Part shown: in pieces, positions 6,278 through 13,998 of the stretch | How the letters are laid out: every line of letters begins with the position of its first letter | How positions within the stretch are numbered: the first letter of the stretch is position 1 | Assembly (NCBI GenBank): GCA_965245735.1 | Contig: CBDFAX010000020.1 | Location: 1-38,917 of the forward strand | Source of the DNA: Abiotrophia sp965245735 | GTDB lineage: Bacteria > Bacillota > Bacilli > Lactobacillales > Aerococcaceae | Direction of reading: 5' to 3' | Length of the DNA stretch: 38,917 nt | Notes under the pieces: model-generated | What the model saw: only the letters and a program-made list of their open reading frames with translations | Told to the model about the DNA's origin: nothing | Database searches by the model: none | Translations under genes and position numbers: made by a program

Positions 6278-6359
6278 GTTTTTACCCACAAAGAAAAGTC
6301 CCAATATATCATATATGATATATTGGGACTTTTTCATTTTTACCGATAGAAGCCTTGCT
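6278..6359. repeat. 82-bp direct repeat, left copy, bracketing the ABC exporter gene
   Basis: Matches 8331-8412 at 80 of 82 positions in the same orientation. Read on the minus strand its end encodes Q-G-F-Y-R-stop, the same C-terminus as the serine hydrolase whose real end lies in the right copy; the two differences leave those residues unchanged (CGG TAA here, CGT TAG there). It then holds a 40-nt perfect palindrome (6294-6333). An eight-pair palindrome, CTGACACA/TGTGTCAG, lies at its right edge (about 6358-6374). No gene body precedes these codons here. Confidence 0.9.
6294..6333. terminator. Bidirectional palindromic terminator, left copy
   Basis: A 40-nt perfect palindrome: AAAAGTCCCAATATATCATA followed by its complement. 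It gives a long hairpin with T residues on either side, so it can stop the plus-strand ABC-F transcript and also the minus-strand exporter transcript ending at 6452. Confidence 0.75.
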
Positions 6360-6451
6360 GACACAATGTGTCAGTAGGGATTTCTTGTCGTCTCGAAGGT
6401 TCCCAACCAGAGCCACTGACAACTCATCAAACGCCTTAAGAACTCAATGCC

Positions 6452-8029
6452 TTATCTAGAGCGCATAATCTGCCCATCCTCTAGCACAAATACCGCATCA
6501 TAGCGATGAGCACTGGCTTGATCTGAGTGATGAGAGATGTGTAACAAGGTGAGCCTAGGCCAGCCTAACAAGAGATTTTCTGCTTGCTTAAATGACTCTG
6601 GATCCAAGGCCGATAGTCCCTCATCCACAATTAAAATCGGCTTATGCTGCAAAAGTGCTCGGATTAAGGCGATACGTTGCTTCTGTCCACCCGACAAGGC
6701 ACTTTCTTCGTTATATTGCTCTTGCTTAAGATGGCTCACGTCAGGGAAGCGGTCGCCTAACCCGAAGGCTTGAATGAGTCGCATGACTTCTTCTTCATCA
6801 CACATCTGACGTAGCGTAATGTTATCCCACATACTCCCCCATAACATCTGAGCTTTTTGTGGTACATAGGCAATGTAATGTTGAATTTGCTCGTAAGTCA
6901 ACTGGTCTAAAGAACACTTATCTAACAAGACCGTCCCTGTAGGAGCGATTACGTCTCCTGTCAAAAGAGCCGCTAAGCTGGTCTTTCCAATACCGCTTTT
7001 CCCCGTTAATAAGTAGCGTTTACCCGGTTGAAGGGTTAGGTTAAGCCCTTGGAAGAGTGCCGGCTGTTCAAGCTGGCGCACTGCCAGCACAGGTTGATTG
7101 GCTGAACATTCAGCCACGAGCGTTTCCATGACTGGTTCCTGCTCGAGCTGATGCTTGGTATCTTGTATCGCTGATAAGTCGCTCAAGGCACTAATCAACA
7201 ACTGAATGGGTAATACCAATTCGAGCGAAATACTATGTATGGACGTCAGCCCGCCTACAGTCAACTGCCCCTCCAACACCTGAAGCCCACCAATCCACAA
7301 GATTACCAAGGTCGTTGCGTAAAAACCTAATCCTGCTAGGACGTTCACGAGTGCACTATAGGATGATTTTGTATTAGCAATACGATTTATGTCAGCATAG
7401 TCACGGGTCAGATCTTCGGAATATTCCCTTTCGCTTTGGTGGTTACGCAGGAGACCGAAATTCTGTAAATAATTAACGAACCGCCGGCTATAAGATGATT
7501 TGCAGAACAGATAGTCTTGTTCTATTCTAGCTCTTAGCCGTTTGAACAACAGCGGCAACACAAGTGGAACCACAGAGGCAATGAAAATCCATACAGCCGT
7601 CACCCAGTTTAGACTGAGCAAAGCGACAGCAGCAATCAAAAATGAAATCGTCCCCTGGTAAACAGATAAGAGCGTATCATAATGGAGGCTCTTGACCTCT
7701 TCAATATCATTCGTCACTTGTGAGAGGTAGTGGGCCACATCTTGTTCAACCGCTCGTGGTCTCAAAGTCAAAATACGTGATAGCAAGGTTCCATGCAACC
7801 TAAAACCTTGACTATTTAGGTAGCGAGCGTTCAAAACTTGTCTCCCATATTCAACCAATAACATCCCCAAAATAATGATGGCTGTCACCATAATCTGATA
7901 AGAGAACTGCCCGTAATCTTGCGCAACCACTGCATTAAGAATGTACTGAATACGGTAATTAAATACAATATTAAGCACTGCTACTAACGTGATACAGACT
8001 AAGGTCGACCATAAATACTTATGTTTCAT
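6452..8029 (-). CDS. ABC exporter half-transporter (membrane domain plus ATPase)
   Basis: A 525-residue half-transporter. Six hydrophobic spans lie at roughly 7-24, 45-62, 125-143, 146-164, 229-250 and 265-285. The C-terminal ATPase has Walker A (TGKSGIGKTS, 342-351), Q-loop Gln391, signature LSGGQKQR (445-452), Walker B with catalytic Glu (ILIVDE, 465-470), D-loop SALD and H-loop His500. There is no peptidase domain. With no partner gene nearby it would have to act as a homodimer or pair with a protein encoded elsewhere. The substrate is unknown. By eye the gene is less GC-rich than its neighbours and its upstream region is AT-rich. It sits between two 82-bp direct repeats, which suggests it was acquired. 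GGGGG five bases before the ATG is the ribosome binding site. Confidence 0.85.
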   Translation of the reverse strand: MKHKYLWSTLVCITLVAVLNIVFNYRIQYILNAVVAQDYGQFSYQIMVTAIIILGMLLVEYGRQVLNARYLNSQGFRLHGTLLSRILTLRPRAVEQDVAHYLSQVTNDIEEVKSLHYDTLLSVYQGTISFLIAAVALLSLNWVTAVWIFIASVVPLVLPLLFKRLRARIEQDYLFCKSSYSRRFVNYLQNFGLLRNHQSEREYSEDLTRDYADINRIANTKSSYSALVNVLAGLGFYATTLVILWIGGLQVLEGQLTVGGLTSIHSISLELVLPIQLLISALSDLSAIQDTKHQLEQEPVMETLVAECSANQPVLAVRQLEQPALFQGLNLTLQPGKRYLLTGKSGIGKTSLAALLTGDVIAPTGTVLLDKCSLDQLTYEQIQHYIAYVPQKAQMLWGSMWDNITLRQMCDEEEVMRLIQAFGLGDRFPDVSHLKQEQYNEESALSGGQKQRIALIRALLQHKPILIVDEGLSALDPESFKQAENLLLGWPRLTLLHISHHSDQASAHRYDAVFVLEDGQIMRSR

Positions 8030-8142
8030 TTTGTCCCCCTCTTATGATGGCTCGATGTATCAGGTGGCAGATATTTTTTGTGGTAAGACCCACTGAGTTT
8101 AATTCTCTCTCCCATTCTAATATACCGCATAGTATTTTATAT

Positions 8143-8328
8143 TTAACCAATCAGAATGTTTACTAGAGAAAAGAGTACGGTTTAATTATACCTGTTAAGG
8201 TTACATCTATCAATCTTAGCCACACAATAGACTATATGCAATAAACAATTATAATACAGTATCAAAATTAACCAATCACGCCTAACAGTACCCTATCCGC
8301 TAGTGTTACTAGCAAACAGAGTGCGGTT
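8143..8328 (-). promoter_or_regulatory. AT-rich upstream region of the exporter gene with paired repeats and a promoter candidate
   Basis: This covers most of the gene-free stretch 8030-8392. Two diverged direct repeats (8143-8182 and 8268-8328) each contain TTAACCAATCA at the left and a TTACTAG...CGGTT box at the right (19 of 23 positions alike). On the minus strand the second copy supplies TTGGTT (8275-8270), a 16-base spacer and TATAAT (8253-8248), a plausible promoter about 210 bases upstream of the ATG. The doubled box could be a regulator site. I see no small gene here. Confidence 0.45.
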
Positions 8329-8330
8329 CC

Positions 8331-8412
8331 GTTTTTACCCACAAAGAAAAGTCCCAATATATCATATATGATATATTGGGACTTTTTCATTTCTAACGAT
8401 AGAAGCCTTGCT
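8331..8412. repeat. 82-bp direct repeat, right copy
   Basis: Right partner of 6278-6359 (two mismatches in 82). It contains the last codons and stop of the serine hydrolase gene and the palindromic terminator at 8347-8386. Homology stops abruptly at 8412, six codons inside the hydrolase gene. Confidence 0.9.
8347..8386 (-). terminator. Palindromic terminator of the serine hydrolase operon, right copy
   Basis: The same 40-nt perfect palindrome as at 6294, placed seven bases after the hydrolase stop codon. On the minus strand the hairpin ends in TTTT. Confidence 0.75.
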
Positions 8413-10132
8413 CTGGGTCATAAGGGTGCCAGAGGTCGGAACGAATCTGGTTGAAGGCCTCATAAACCCGTTGGGACAGGCGCCCAACTTGGTCGAAGCG
8501 CGCATCATAGTCATTCCAGGAGTTGGTGTAGACGGCAATGGAATAGCTGCCGTACTGGGTCACGAAGGTGGCCACGTCATTTTGCTCTGGGGCACCTAGA
8601 CCTGACTTGTTCCAGGAATCTGTCTCATAGAGATAGGTCCGCAGGAAGGAATGGCTGTTGAGTCGCAACTTGTCAATCAACATGGAATCCCATGGCTCGC
8701 CGTTGAGTTCATGGTTGGCTAGTTTGGCGAAAAGCCGGGCCGCATTATCTGGGGTGGTCTGGAAGCGGCCATTATCATTCTGGTAGTACTTACCTTCCAG
8801 ATAGGTATCCAACATGCCCAACTCATGAGCGTGCTGGGTCACGATGCCCCCACCACCTACGGCTTCAATCAGCATATTAGCCGCCGTGTTATCACTATAG
8901 ATGGCCACATAATCGACGAGCTCGTCTAGGCTGTAAACCGTCCCAGCCGGTGACTCATTAATATGGCCGGCACCTGGCACAATGTTAGAACCTTCCATAG
9001 CCATGGTCTGGCTTGGTTGGAGCTTGCCTTCTTTGTACTGGCGGTAAAGCTCGGTCAAGACATAGATTTTCTGCGTGCTGGCTGGGAAGAAGATTTGATT
9101 ATCCACATCCACTTGGGCCATGGTCTCATTATCGACGAAGGAAGCTCCCGCCATAATGCCCATGCTGTCAATTTCCTCGCGCATGATTTGCTGGACGGTG
9201 TCAATGAGCTTACGCTCACTATAGTTGGTTAAGACATAGTCTTGATAGGTCAAATCCTGACGAATCCAGCCCAAGTCTTGGTAGCCGATGGCCACATGGA
9301 GCCAGGTCTGGTTATCGACTACAGCCTCCTCGGTCACTTCCATAGGAATGTCCGCATACTTGTTGGTATTGGCTAGGAAGTAGGAGTTAGGCTGGCCCGG
9401 GAAGTTGGACAGTAAGAGTCCATCCCGGCCGCGGTTGAGAATGGAATAACGAATGGACTGGCGGTCCACGTAATACATGGGTTCACTCTTAGCCTTAAGG
9501 TAGACAAAGCGAGCTTGGTAACTCGGCACGAAGGACTGGATAAAGGTCGCCTCATCAGCCCGTAGTCGAGCCGTTTCCTTGTCGATGGTTGCCTGCTGAT
9601 CTAGGCGGCCATCCTTATAGTAGGTCCACTCACTACCAGGTTGGCCAAACCAGCCCGTATAAGGCCGGCCATGGCGATAGAGGTATTCCTCCTGCTGCTG
9701 GCCCCAATACCAGGCGAAGCCATTGGCATCCGTATCGGTCACCTGACGAATCCGCCGGGCGAAGGAAGTCTCGGTACGCTTATCTAATTCTTGCTTAGTA
9801 AAATACTGGGCGCTAGGCGCTTGGTTCTCCGGTTGAATGTCGACCTGACGCAGGTCCTCAACCAGTACCTCCCGCTGGGGGTCTAGGTCCACCGCATAGG
9901 TATCCACCCAGTTGGCCGCCCGCGCTAAGTGCGAGCGCTCGGTCGATTGCTTCATTTGCGGCATGAGCCAGAGGAAAAAGGCCGCTGCCACTAGCACCAG
10001 ACCCGCCACCAAGCCCAGAGCTAATAGATAGTATCGTTTGTAGGAGCCAGGCGTCTGCTCTGTCCGCGTCTTCTTAGGCGCTTTCTGGCCCTTATGATTG
10101 GAACGGTACTGAGCCCGTGTTGGTTGACTCAA
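8393..10132 (-). CDS. Membrane-anchored serine hydrolase, class A beta-lactamase-like
   Basis: A 579-residue protein. A basic cytoplasmic N-terminus of about 33 residues is followed by one membrane span (about 34-57), which puts the rest outside the cell. Residues about 205-300 look like an SH3/GW-type wall-binding module (the LGWIRQ end is typical). The catalytic domain (about 310-575) has the three serine-hydrolase motifs: STQK (352-355, nucleophile Ser352), SDN (413-415) and KSG (509-511). The spacing fits the class A beta-lactamase / D,D-peptidase fold, so it probably acts on peptidoglycan or as a house-keeping hydrolase; true beta-lactamase activity is not implied. Its ATG overlaps the TGA of the upstream gene. 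Its last codons lie inside the 82-bp repeat. Confidence 0.8.
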   Translation of the reverse strand: MSQPTRAQYRSNHKGQKAPKKTRTEQTPGSYKRYYLLALGLVAGLVLVAAAFFLWLMPQMKQSTERSHLARAANWVDTYAVDLDPQREVLVEDLRQVDIQPENQAPSAQYFTKQELDKRTETSFARRIRQVTDTDANGFAWYWGQQQEEYLYRHGRPYTGWFGQPGSEWTYYKDGRLDQQATIDKETARLRADEATFIQSFVPSYQARFVYLKAKSEPMYYVDRQSIRYSILNRGRDGLLLSNFPGQPNSYFLANTNKYADIPMEVTEEAVVDNQTWLHVAIGYQDLGWIRQDLTYQDYVLTNYSERKLIDTVQQIMREEIDSMGIMAGASFVDNETMAQVDVDNQIFFPASTQKIYVLTELYRQYKEGKLQPSQTMAMEGSNIVPGAGHINESPAGTVYSLDELVDYVAIYSDNTAANMLIEAVGGGGIVTQHAHELGMLDTYLEGKYYQNDNGRFQTTPDNAARLFAKLANHELNGEPWDSMLIDKLRLNSHSFLRTYLYETDSWNKSGLGAPEQNDVATFVTQYGSYSIAVYTNSWNDYDARFDQVGRLSQRVYEAFNQIRSDLWHPYDPEQGFYR

Positions 10133-10821
10133 GCTGGCTGCCCCCCTTCTTGATTAGCCGGCGCAATCACAAAACGGAAGCGTGGCAGGAAGTGTTGGAA
10201 GAGGGCCTCGGTGTAGGCTAAAGTCGGCATCATGGTTTGGAAGTCCGGATAGGAGAAGCGTTCCCGTAGGGCAATCTCATCCGCCCCCTGGTTGACCGCA
10301 CTTGACACGATATAGGCGTCATAGTCTAACTCGGTTAGGCCGCCCCCTTGGTCAGCATACCACTGGCCAGCCACTAGGCGGAAGATATAGTCTTCCTCTA
10401 GGCTTTCCCGAAGGGCGTCTTGGTCGATATCAGGATCTTCCTCGGTCATTTCCTTGAGTTGGCTGTAGACGGTCGTTGCCATATCTTCAGCATCTAGGAC
10501 ATATTGGGCCGTCTCCGCAATATAAGAAGCTAGGAAAGGCAGGATATGCTGGTAGAAGCGGGTCTGAATCTGGCTTTGGCGGAAAAGGTCCATGGCGTAG
10601 TGCTTGAGGTCGGTCAGGTTACTGACCCCTTGTAAGCCCAGTTCTGCCACCTGCTGGTCCGTCAGGCTGGCCTCTGCTTGATCTAGCTCAGGATAGGCTT
10701 GCTTAGCGACTTGATGGATAAAGACGCGGGCCACCTCTTCCCAAGAAGGTAAATGGATATCAAAGTAATAGTCTGGCACCTGCAAGGCAGTGATTGGCAG
10801 GTAATGACTGACTTGGTTCAT
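10129..10821 (-). CDS. Conserved hypothetical acidic protein, possible trigger factor C-domain-like fold
   Basis: I do not recognise this 230-residue protein. It has no signal peptide or membrane span, is acidic and is predicted largely alpha-helical. From about residue 80 it resembles the C-terminal helical arms of trigger factor/SurA: a helix pair, an acidic TEEDPDIDQDALRESLEED stretch, a DYIFRLVAGQWYADQ helix, a short LTELDYDAYI turn and a closing helix. The N-terminal ribosome-binding and PPIase parts of trigger factor are missing. It overlaps the serine hydrolase gene by ATGA and precedes it in the same transcript, so a role in folding or delivering that exported enzyme is possible. That role is inference only. 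A GGAG eight bases before the ATG supports the start. Confidence 0.55.
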   Translation of the reverse strand: MNQVSHYLPITALQVPDYYFDIHLPSWEEVARVFIHQVAKQAYPELDQAEASLTDQQVAELGLQGVSNLTDLKHYAMDLFRQSQIQTRFYQHILPFLASYIAETAQYVLDAEDMATTVYSQLKEMTEEDPDIDQDALRESLEEDYIFRLVAGQWYADQGGGLTELDYDAYIVSSAVNQGADEIALRERFSYPDFQTMMPTLAYTEALFQHFLPRFRFVIAPANQEGGQPA

Positions 10822-10855
10822 GGCTAAGTCTCCTCTGTTCTAAATTCACTTTACC

Positions 10856-10884
10856 ATTGTGGCAAATTTTCCCGGATTTAGCAA
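10856..10884 (-). promoter_or_regulatory. Promoter candidate for the hypothetical protein / serine hydrolase unit
   Basis: Minus strand: TTGCTA (10884-10879), 17-base spacer, CACAAT (10861-10856), 35 bases upstream of the ATG at 10821. The -10 is weak. Confidence 0.4.
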
Positions 10885-10981
10885 GGATTTTTGACTAAAA
10901 AGGCCGGTCAATCACCTCATTAAGGGACTAAGGGCAGGACTTGTTTGGCTCCTAGGCCTGCTAGCCCACAATTTGTTTCTA

Positions 10982-11040
10982 ACTGAACACGTAATTTTGC
11001 TGACTCAGACCCTATTTATCTATGTAATAGATAAATAGGG
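10982..11040 (-). repeat. Intergenic palindromic element, copy B (inverted relative to copy A)
   Basis: The 31-nt palindrome (11010-11040) is identical, on the minus strand, to 3168-3198. It is followed on that strand by a 12-base variable spacer and then AAATTACGTGTTCA. It lies just downstream of the amino acid transporter terminator; relative to the neighbouring gene its orientation is opposite to copy A. Confidence 0.8.
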
Positions 11041-11046
11041 TAAGCA

Positions 11047-11075
11047 AAAACCTAGCCACTGCATGGCTAGGTTTT
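11047..11075 (-). terminator. Rho-independent terminator of the amino acid ABC operon
   Basis: Minus strand: 12-bp arms AAAACCTAGCCA and TGGCTAGGTTTT with a 5-base loop, followed by another T, fifteen bases after the stop codon at 11090. Confidence 0.9.
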
Positions 11076-11089
11076 ACTGGTTAACTTAA

Positions 11090-11842
11090 TTAATGAAGCA
11101 CCTTATTCAGGAAGCTTTGGGTCCGTTCATGGCTTGGATGGCTGAAGAGTTCTTCAGGCACATTTTCTTCGACGATGAAGCCACCATCCATGAAGATGAC
11201 GCGGTCGGCCACTTCACGGGCGAAGCCCATTTCGTGCGTGACCACAATCATGGTCATGCCGTCTTCTGCTAACTTCTTCATAACATCTAGGACATCGCCG
11301 ACCATCTCAGGGTCCAGGGCGGAAGTGGGCTCATCGAAGAGCAGGACATCTGGTTGCATAGCCAGGGCTCGGGCGATGGCCACCCGTTGCTTTTGCCCCC
11401 CGGACAGGGAGTTAGGCGCTACATGGGCCTTGTCGGCCAAGCCAACTGACTCCAAGAGATAGAGGGCCAGGGACTCGGCTTCAACTTTGGACAGGCCTTT
11501 GAGTTCCATAGGCGCTAGGGTGATATTGTCCAAGACACTTAAGTGTGGGAAGAGGTTGAAGTGTTGGAAGACCATGCCAATATTTTGGCGAATCTTGTTG
11601 ATGTCTTCCTTAGGATCTGTAATGTCCACTCCATCCACAAAGACCTTGCCCCCGTTGATCTCTTCCATACGGTTGAGGCAGCGTAACATGGTAGATTTAC
11701 CGGAACCGGAAGGGCCGATGACACAGACTACTTCCCCCGGTTGAATGGTTAAGTCGATAGACTTAAGTACTACGTTGTCGCCGTATTGTTTCTTGAGTCC
11801 GCGAACCAGGACTTTTGGCATTTCTTGGCTGAGTTCTGTCAT
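11090..11842 (-). CDS. Polar amino acid ABC transporter, ATP-binding protein (GlnQ/ArtP type)
   Basis: A 250-residue ATPase with Walker A (GPSGSGKST, near 42-50), Q-loop (VFQHFNLFPH), signature LSGGQKQRVAIARAL, Walker B LLFDEPTSALDPE and H-loop VTHEMGFA. The stretch HFNLFPHLSVLDNI and the DPEMV after Walker B are typical of the polar amino acid import ATPases. It follows the fused binding protein/permease gene after one base, so the two are translationally linked and supply all parts of one importer. Glutamine, glutamate, cystine or arginine are all possible substrates; the sequence alone does not decide. Confidence 0.92.
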   Translation of the reverse strand: MTELSQEMPKVLVRGLKKQYGDNVVLKSIDLTIQPGEVVCVIGPSGSGKSTMLRCLNRMEEINGGKVFVDGVDITDPKEDINKIRQNIGMVFQHFNLFPHLSVLDNITLAPMELKGLSKVEAESLALYLLESVGLADKAHVAPNSLSGGQKQRVAIARALAMQPDVLLFDEPTSALDPEMVGDVLDVMKKLAEDGMTMIVVTHEMGFAREVADRVIFMDGGFIVEENVPEELFSHPSHERTQSFLNKVLH

Positions 11843-11843
11843 C

Positions 11844-13256
11844 TTACTTCCCTCCTTCTAAACGTTTGGATAGGCGTGTTAAGGCTGTAATCACGATCAA
11901 GTACATGAGACCAACAATCAACCACATGGAGCCGGATTGGTAGGTACGCGCGATAATGACGCTCCCAGTTTGGGTCAATTCGACTAAACCGATAACCGAC
12001 AGAATCGAGGTATCCTTGAGGGTAATGACGAATTGGTTAATGAAGGATGGAATCATGAGTTTAATGGCTTGAGGCAGGATAATCTTCTGCATAGTCTTAC
12101 CATAGGATAGCCCCAGACTGCGGCTGGCTTCCATCTGGCCCTTGTCAATGGCTTGAATCCCCCCGCGGACAATTTCCGCCACATAGGCCGCTGCGTTGAG
12201 GCTAAGCGTCATGATCCCTGCTGTCGCCGAACTAAAACGCACGCCGGTCATTTGCGGAATCCCGAAGTAGATGAAGAAGGATAGGACAATCAAAGGGACC
12301 CCACGCATGAGGTCGACATAGACCGCGGCAATCCCACTCAACCAAGGGTTGGCTTGGACTCGCAAGAGTCCTAGGATAATCCCTAAGATAAGGGCGAGGG
12401 CCACTGAGATGAAGGCAATCCACAAGGTGGTAGCTAAACCTGACAAGAGGGCTGGCCCATTCTCAGCCACTTGACCCAAGAAGGAGTTTTGAGCGCTAGC
12501 TTCCGCATCCTCCCCAATATACTTATCTAAAATACTTTGATACTTACCAGAAGATTTGAGGCTGGCCAAGCCACGGTTGAAGGCTGCCAAGAGCTCGGCA
12601 TTCTTGCCTTTTTTAACCGCAAAACCGGTTTGGCTGGTCTCTAATTTTTCGCCGATGAGCTTGAGGCGGAGGTTACCATTCTTAATGGCATAGGCAATGA
12701 CAGGCGCATCTTCAATAGTCGCGTCACTGTTACCTGTTAAGACATCTTCATACATATTAGCCGAATCCTTGAAGGTCACCACAGTGAACTTGTAGTCGTC
12801 CTTCAACTTGTTAGCTAGGTCAGCGCCGGCGGTCCCAGTTTTAACCGCGATTTTCTTGCCGCGCAAGCCTTCTAGATCCGAAATCTTGCTATCAGCGGCT
12901 ACCGCGAATTGGAGACCGGACTCATAGTAGTTATCCGAGAAGTCGAAGCTGGCCTTACGCGCATCGGTAATGGTCATACCGGCAATGGCACCATCTACTT
13001 GGTCACTCTCCAAGGCTTGAACAGCCGCAGCAAAGCCCAGGGGCTTGATTTCATAGGTGAAGCCTTCTGCTTCCGCAATGGCTGCTAGTAAGTCCATATC
13101 AATCCCCACATAATTACCTGAGGAGTCTTGGAATTCGAAGGGCGCAAAGGTGGTATCCGTCGCAATTACATAATGTTCGGCGGCTTTGACACTTGGTACT
13201 TGTAGGCCTAAGAAGACTACCAAGACCAGCATGAGCCTTTTAATCATATCTTTCAT
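11844..13256 (-). CDS. Amino acid ABC transporter, fused substrate-binding protein and permease
   Basis: A 470-residue protein from the ATG at 13256. A signal-like hydrophobic segment (about 7-25) leads into a type 3 solute-binding domain (about 26-247; VIATDTTFAPFEF and GIDMDLLAAIAE are typical). This is joined to a permease (about 265-470) with the EAA loop EASRSLGLSYGKT near 376, where the ATPase docks. Such fusions tether the binding domain to the membrane, so no lipobox is needed. An in-frame ATG 20 codons earlier is rejected because it lies in the -35 region of the promoter; the chosen ATG has an AGGAG eleven bases upstream. The ATPase gene follows after a single base. Confidence 0.9.
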   Translation of the reverse strand: MKDMIKRLMLVLVVFLGLQVPSVKAAEHYVIATDTTFAPFEFQDSSGNYVGIDMDLLAAIAEAEGFTYEIKPLGFAAAVQALESDQVDGAIAGMTITDARKASFDFSDNYYESGLQFAVAADSKISDLEGLRGKKIAVKTGTAGADLANKLKDDYKFTVVTFKDSANMYEDVLTGNSDATIEDAPVIAYAIKNGNLRLKLIGEKLETSQTGFAVKKGKNAELLAAFNRGLASLKSSGKYQSILDKYIGEDAEASAQNSFLGQVAENGPALLSGLATTLWIAFISVALALILGIILGLLRVQANPWLSGIAAVYVDLMRGVPLIVLSFFIYFGIPQMTGVRFSSATAGIMTLSLNAAAYVAEIVRGGIQAIDKGQMEASRSLGLSYGKTMQKIILPQAIKLMIPSFINQFVITLKDTSILSVIGLVELTQTGSVIIARTYQSGSMWLIVGLMYLIVITALTRLSKRLEGGK

Positions 13257-13287
13257 AAACTGGTTCACTCCTTTTATATACTCCAAC

Positions 13288-13316
13288 AGTATAGAGGACG
13301 GTCCCAGACATTGCAA
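13288..13316 (-). promoter_or_regulatory. Promoter of the amino acid ABC operon
   Basis: Minus strand: TTGCAA (13316-13311), exactly 17 bases, TATACT (13293-13288). The predicted start is about 25 bases before the ATG at 13256. Confidence 0.75.
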
Positions 13317-13331
13317 GGAAGAGGTAACAAG

Positions 13332-13354
13332 TTATGTTAGATAATCTAACATAA
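13332..13354. promoter_or_regulatory. Perfect palindrome upstream of the amino acid ABC promoter
   Basis: Ten-base arms TTATGTTAGA and TCTAACATAA with a 3-base centre. It begins nine bases after the GNAT stop codon and ends about 16 bases upstream of the -35 of the next operon. There is no T tract, so it is a poor terminator. A protein-binding site for control of the transporter is at least as likely. Confidence 0.45.
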
Positions 13355-13362
13355 GATGCCGC

Positions 13363-13854
13363 TTAAAGGTCTTTCTGGAACCAGGCCACATCCTGCCAAG
13401 CATCAAATTTATAACCCACCTTCTCGAATAAGGCTACTTGGTGATAGCCCTGCTTGAGGTGGAACTCCACACTACCCTCACCAGGATAGGCCACACAGGC
13501 GGTCACTCGCCGAATGCCCTGCTGGCGCAAGGCTTCTTCTAGGGCCGCATAGAGCTTGGCCCCTATGCCCTGTCCCCGGACTGAGCGTTTGAGATAGACA
13601 GAAACTTCGGCCACATACTGGTAGGCTGCTCTGGGATGGAAGGCCGAGCCATAGGCATAGCCTACTACTTCTCCCTCCAATTCCGCCACCAAGTAGGGAT
13701 AGTGGGCCAGGGTCTGCTTAATCCGCTGACGAAAATCTGACACAGAGGGCACTTCATACTCGAAGGAAATCACCGTCCGCTCCACATAAGGCCGGTAAAT
13801 GGCTCTCAGGCTTGGGGCATCTTGTGGGTTGGCGGACCGAATAACGATTGACAT
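13363..13854 (-). CDS. GNAT-family N-acetyltransferase (phosphinothricin acetyltransferase-like)
   Basis: A 163-residue cytoplasmic acetyl-CoA dependent transferase. The start IVIRSANPQDAPSLRAIYRP, the VISFEYEVPS segment and AEVSVYLKRSVRGQGIG (acetyl-CoA pyrophosphate loop RGQGIG) match the Pat/YncA branch, whose members acetylate amino groups of amino acid-like compounds or methionine derivatives. FHLKQGYHQVALFEKVGYKF is the usual C-terminal motif. The second ATG (13854) is chosen because the first is part of the ribosome binding site (GAGAGG followed by nine bases to the second). The native substrate is unknown; the branch name does not mean herbicide resistance here. It stands alone between two transporter operons. 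Confidence 0.85.
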   Translation of the reverse strand: MSIVIRSANPQDAPSLRAIYRPYVERTVISFEYEVPSVSDFRQRIKQTLAHYPYLVAELEGEVVGYAYGSAFHPRAAYQYVAEVSVYLKRSVRGQGIGAKLYAALEEALRQQGIRRVTACVAYPGEGSVEFHLKQGYHQVALFEKVGYKFDAWQDVAWFQKDL

Positions 13855-13958
13855 GGCGGACATCCTCTCTGGCTAAAGTTCCTTCTATTGTGCCATCCAG
13901 GCCTCTTAAATGCAAGCCAGGTGGCCTCATCTTACACAATAGTAACCTGGCTGTAACC

Positions 13959-13990
13959 AAAAAAGGCTGAGATTTCAATCTCAGCCTTAA
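13959..13990 (-). terminator. Rho-independent terminator of oppBCDF
   Basis: Minus strand: 12-bp arms AAGGCTGAGATT and AATCTCAGCCTT around two bases (13988-13963), then a T run to 13959. It begins ten bases after the oppF stop. Confidence 0.92.
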
Positions 13991-13998
13991 AAGCTAGC

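Noticed and set aside
6278..8412. The two repeat systems being the same because both have an 82-bp length
   Set aside because: Their sequences are unrelated; the equal length seems to be coincidence.
6278..8412. Insertion sequence or composite transposon around the exporter
   Set aside because: There is no transposase, the flanking repeats are direct and no short target duplication is visible outside them.
13257..13316. Longer N-terminus for the fused amino acid transporter
   Set aside because: The earlier ATG lies in the promoter -35 region, upstream of the predicted transcription start.
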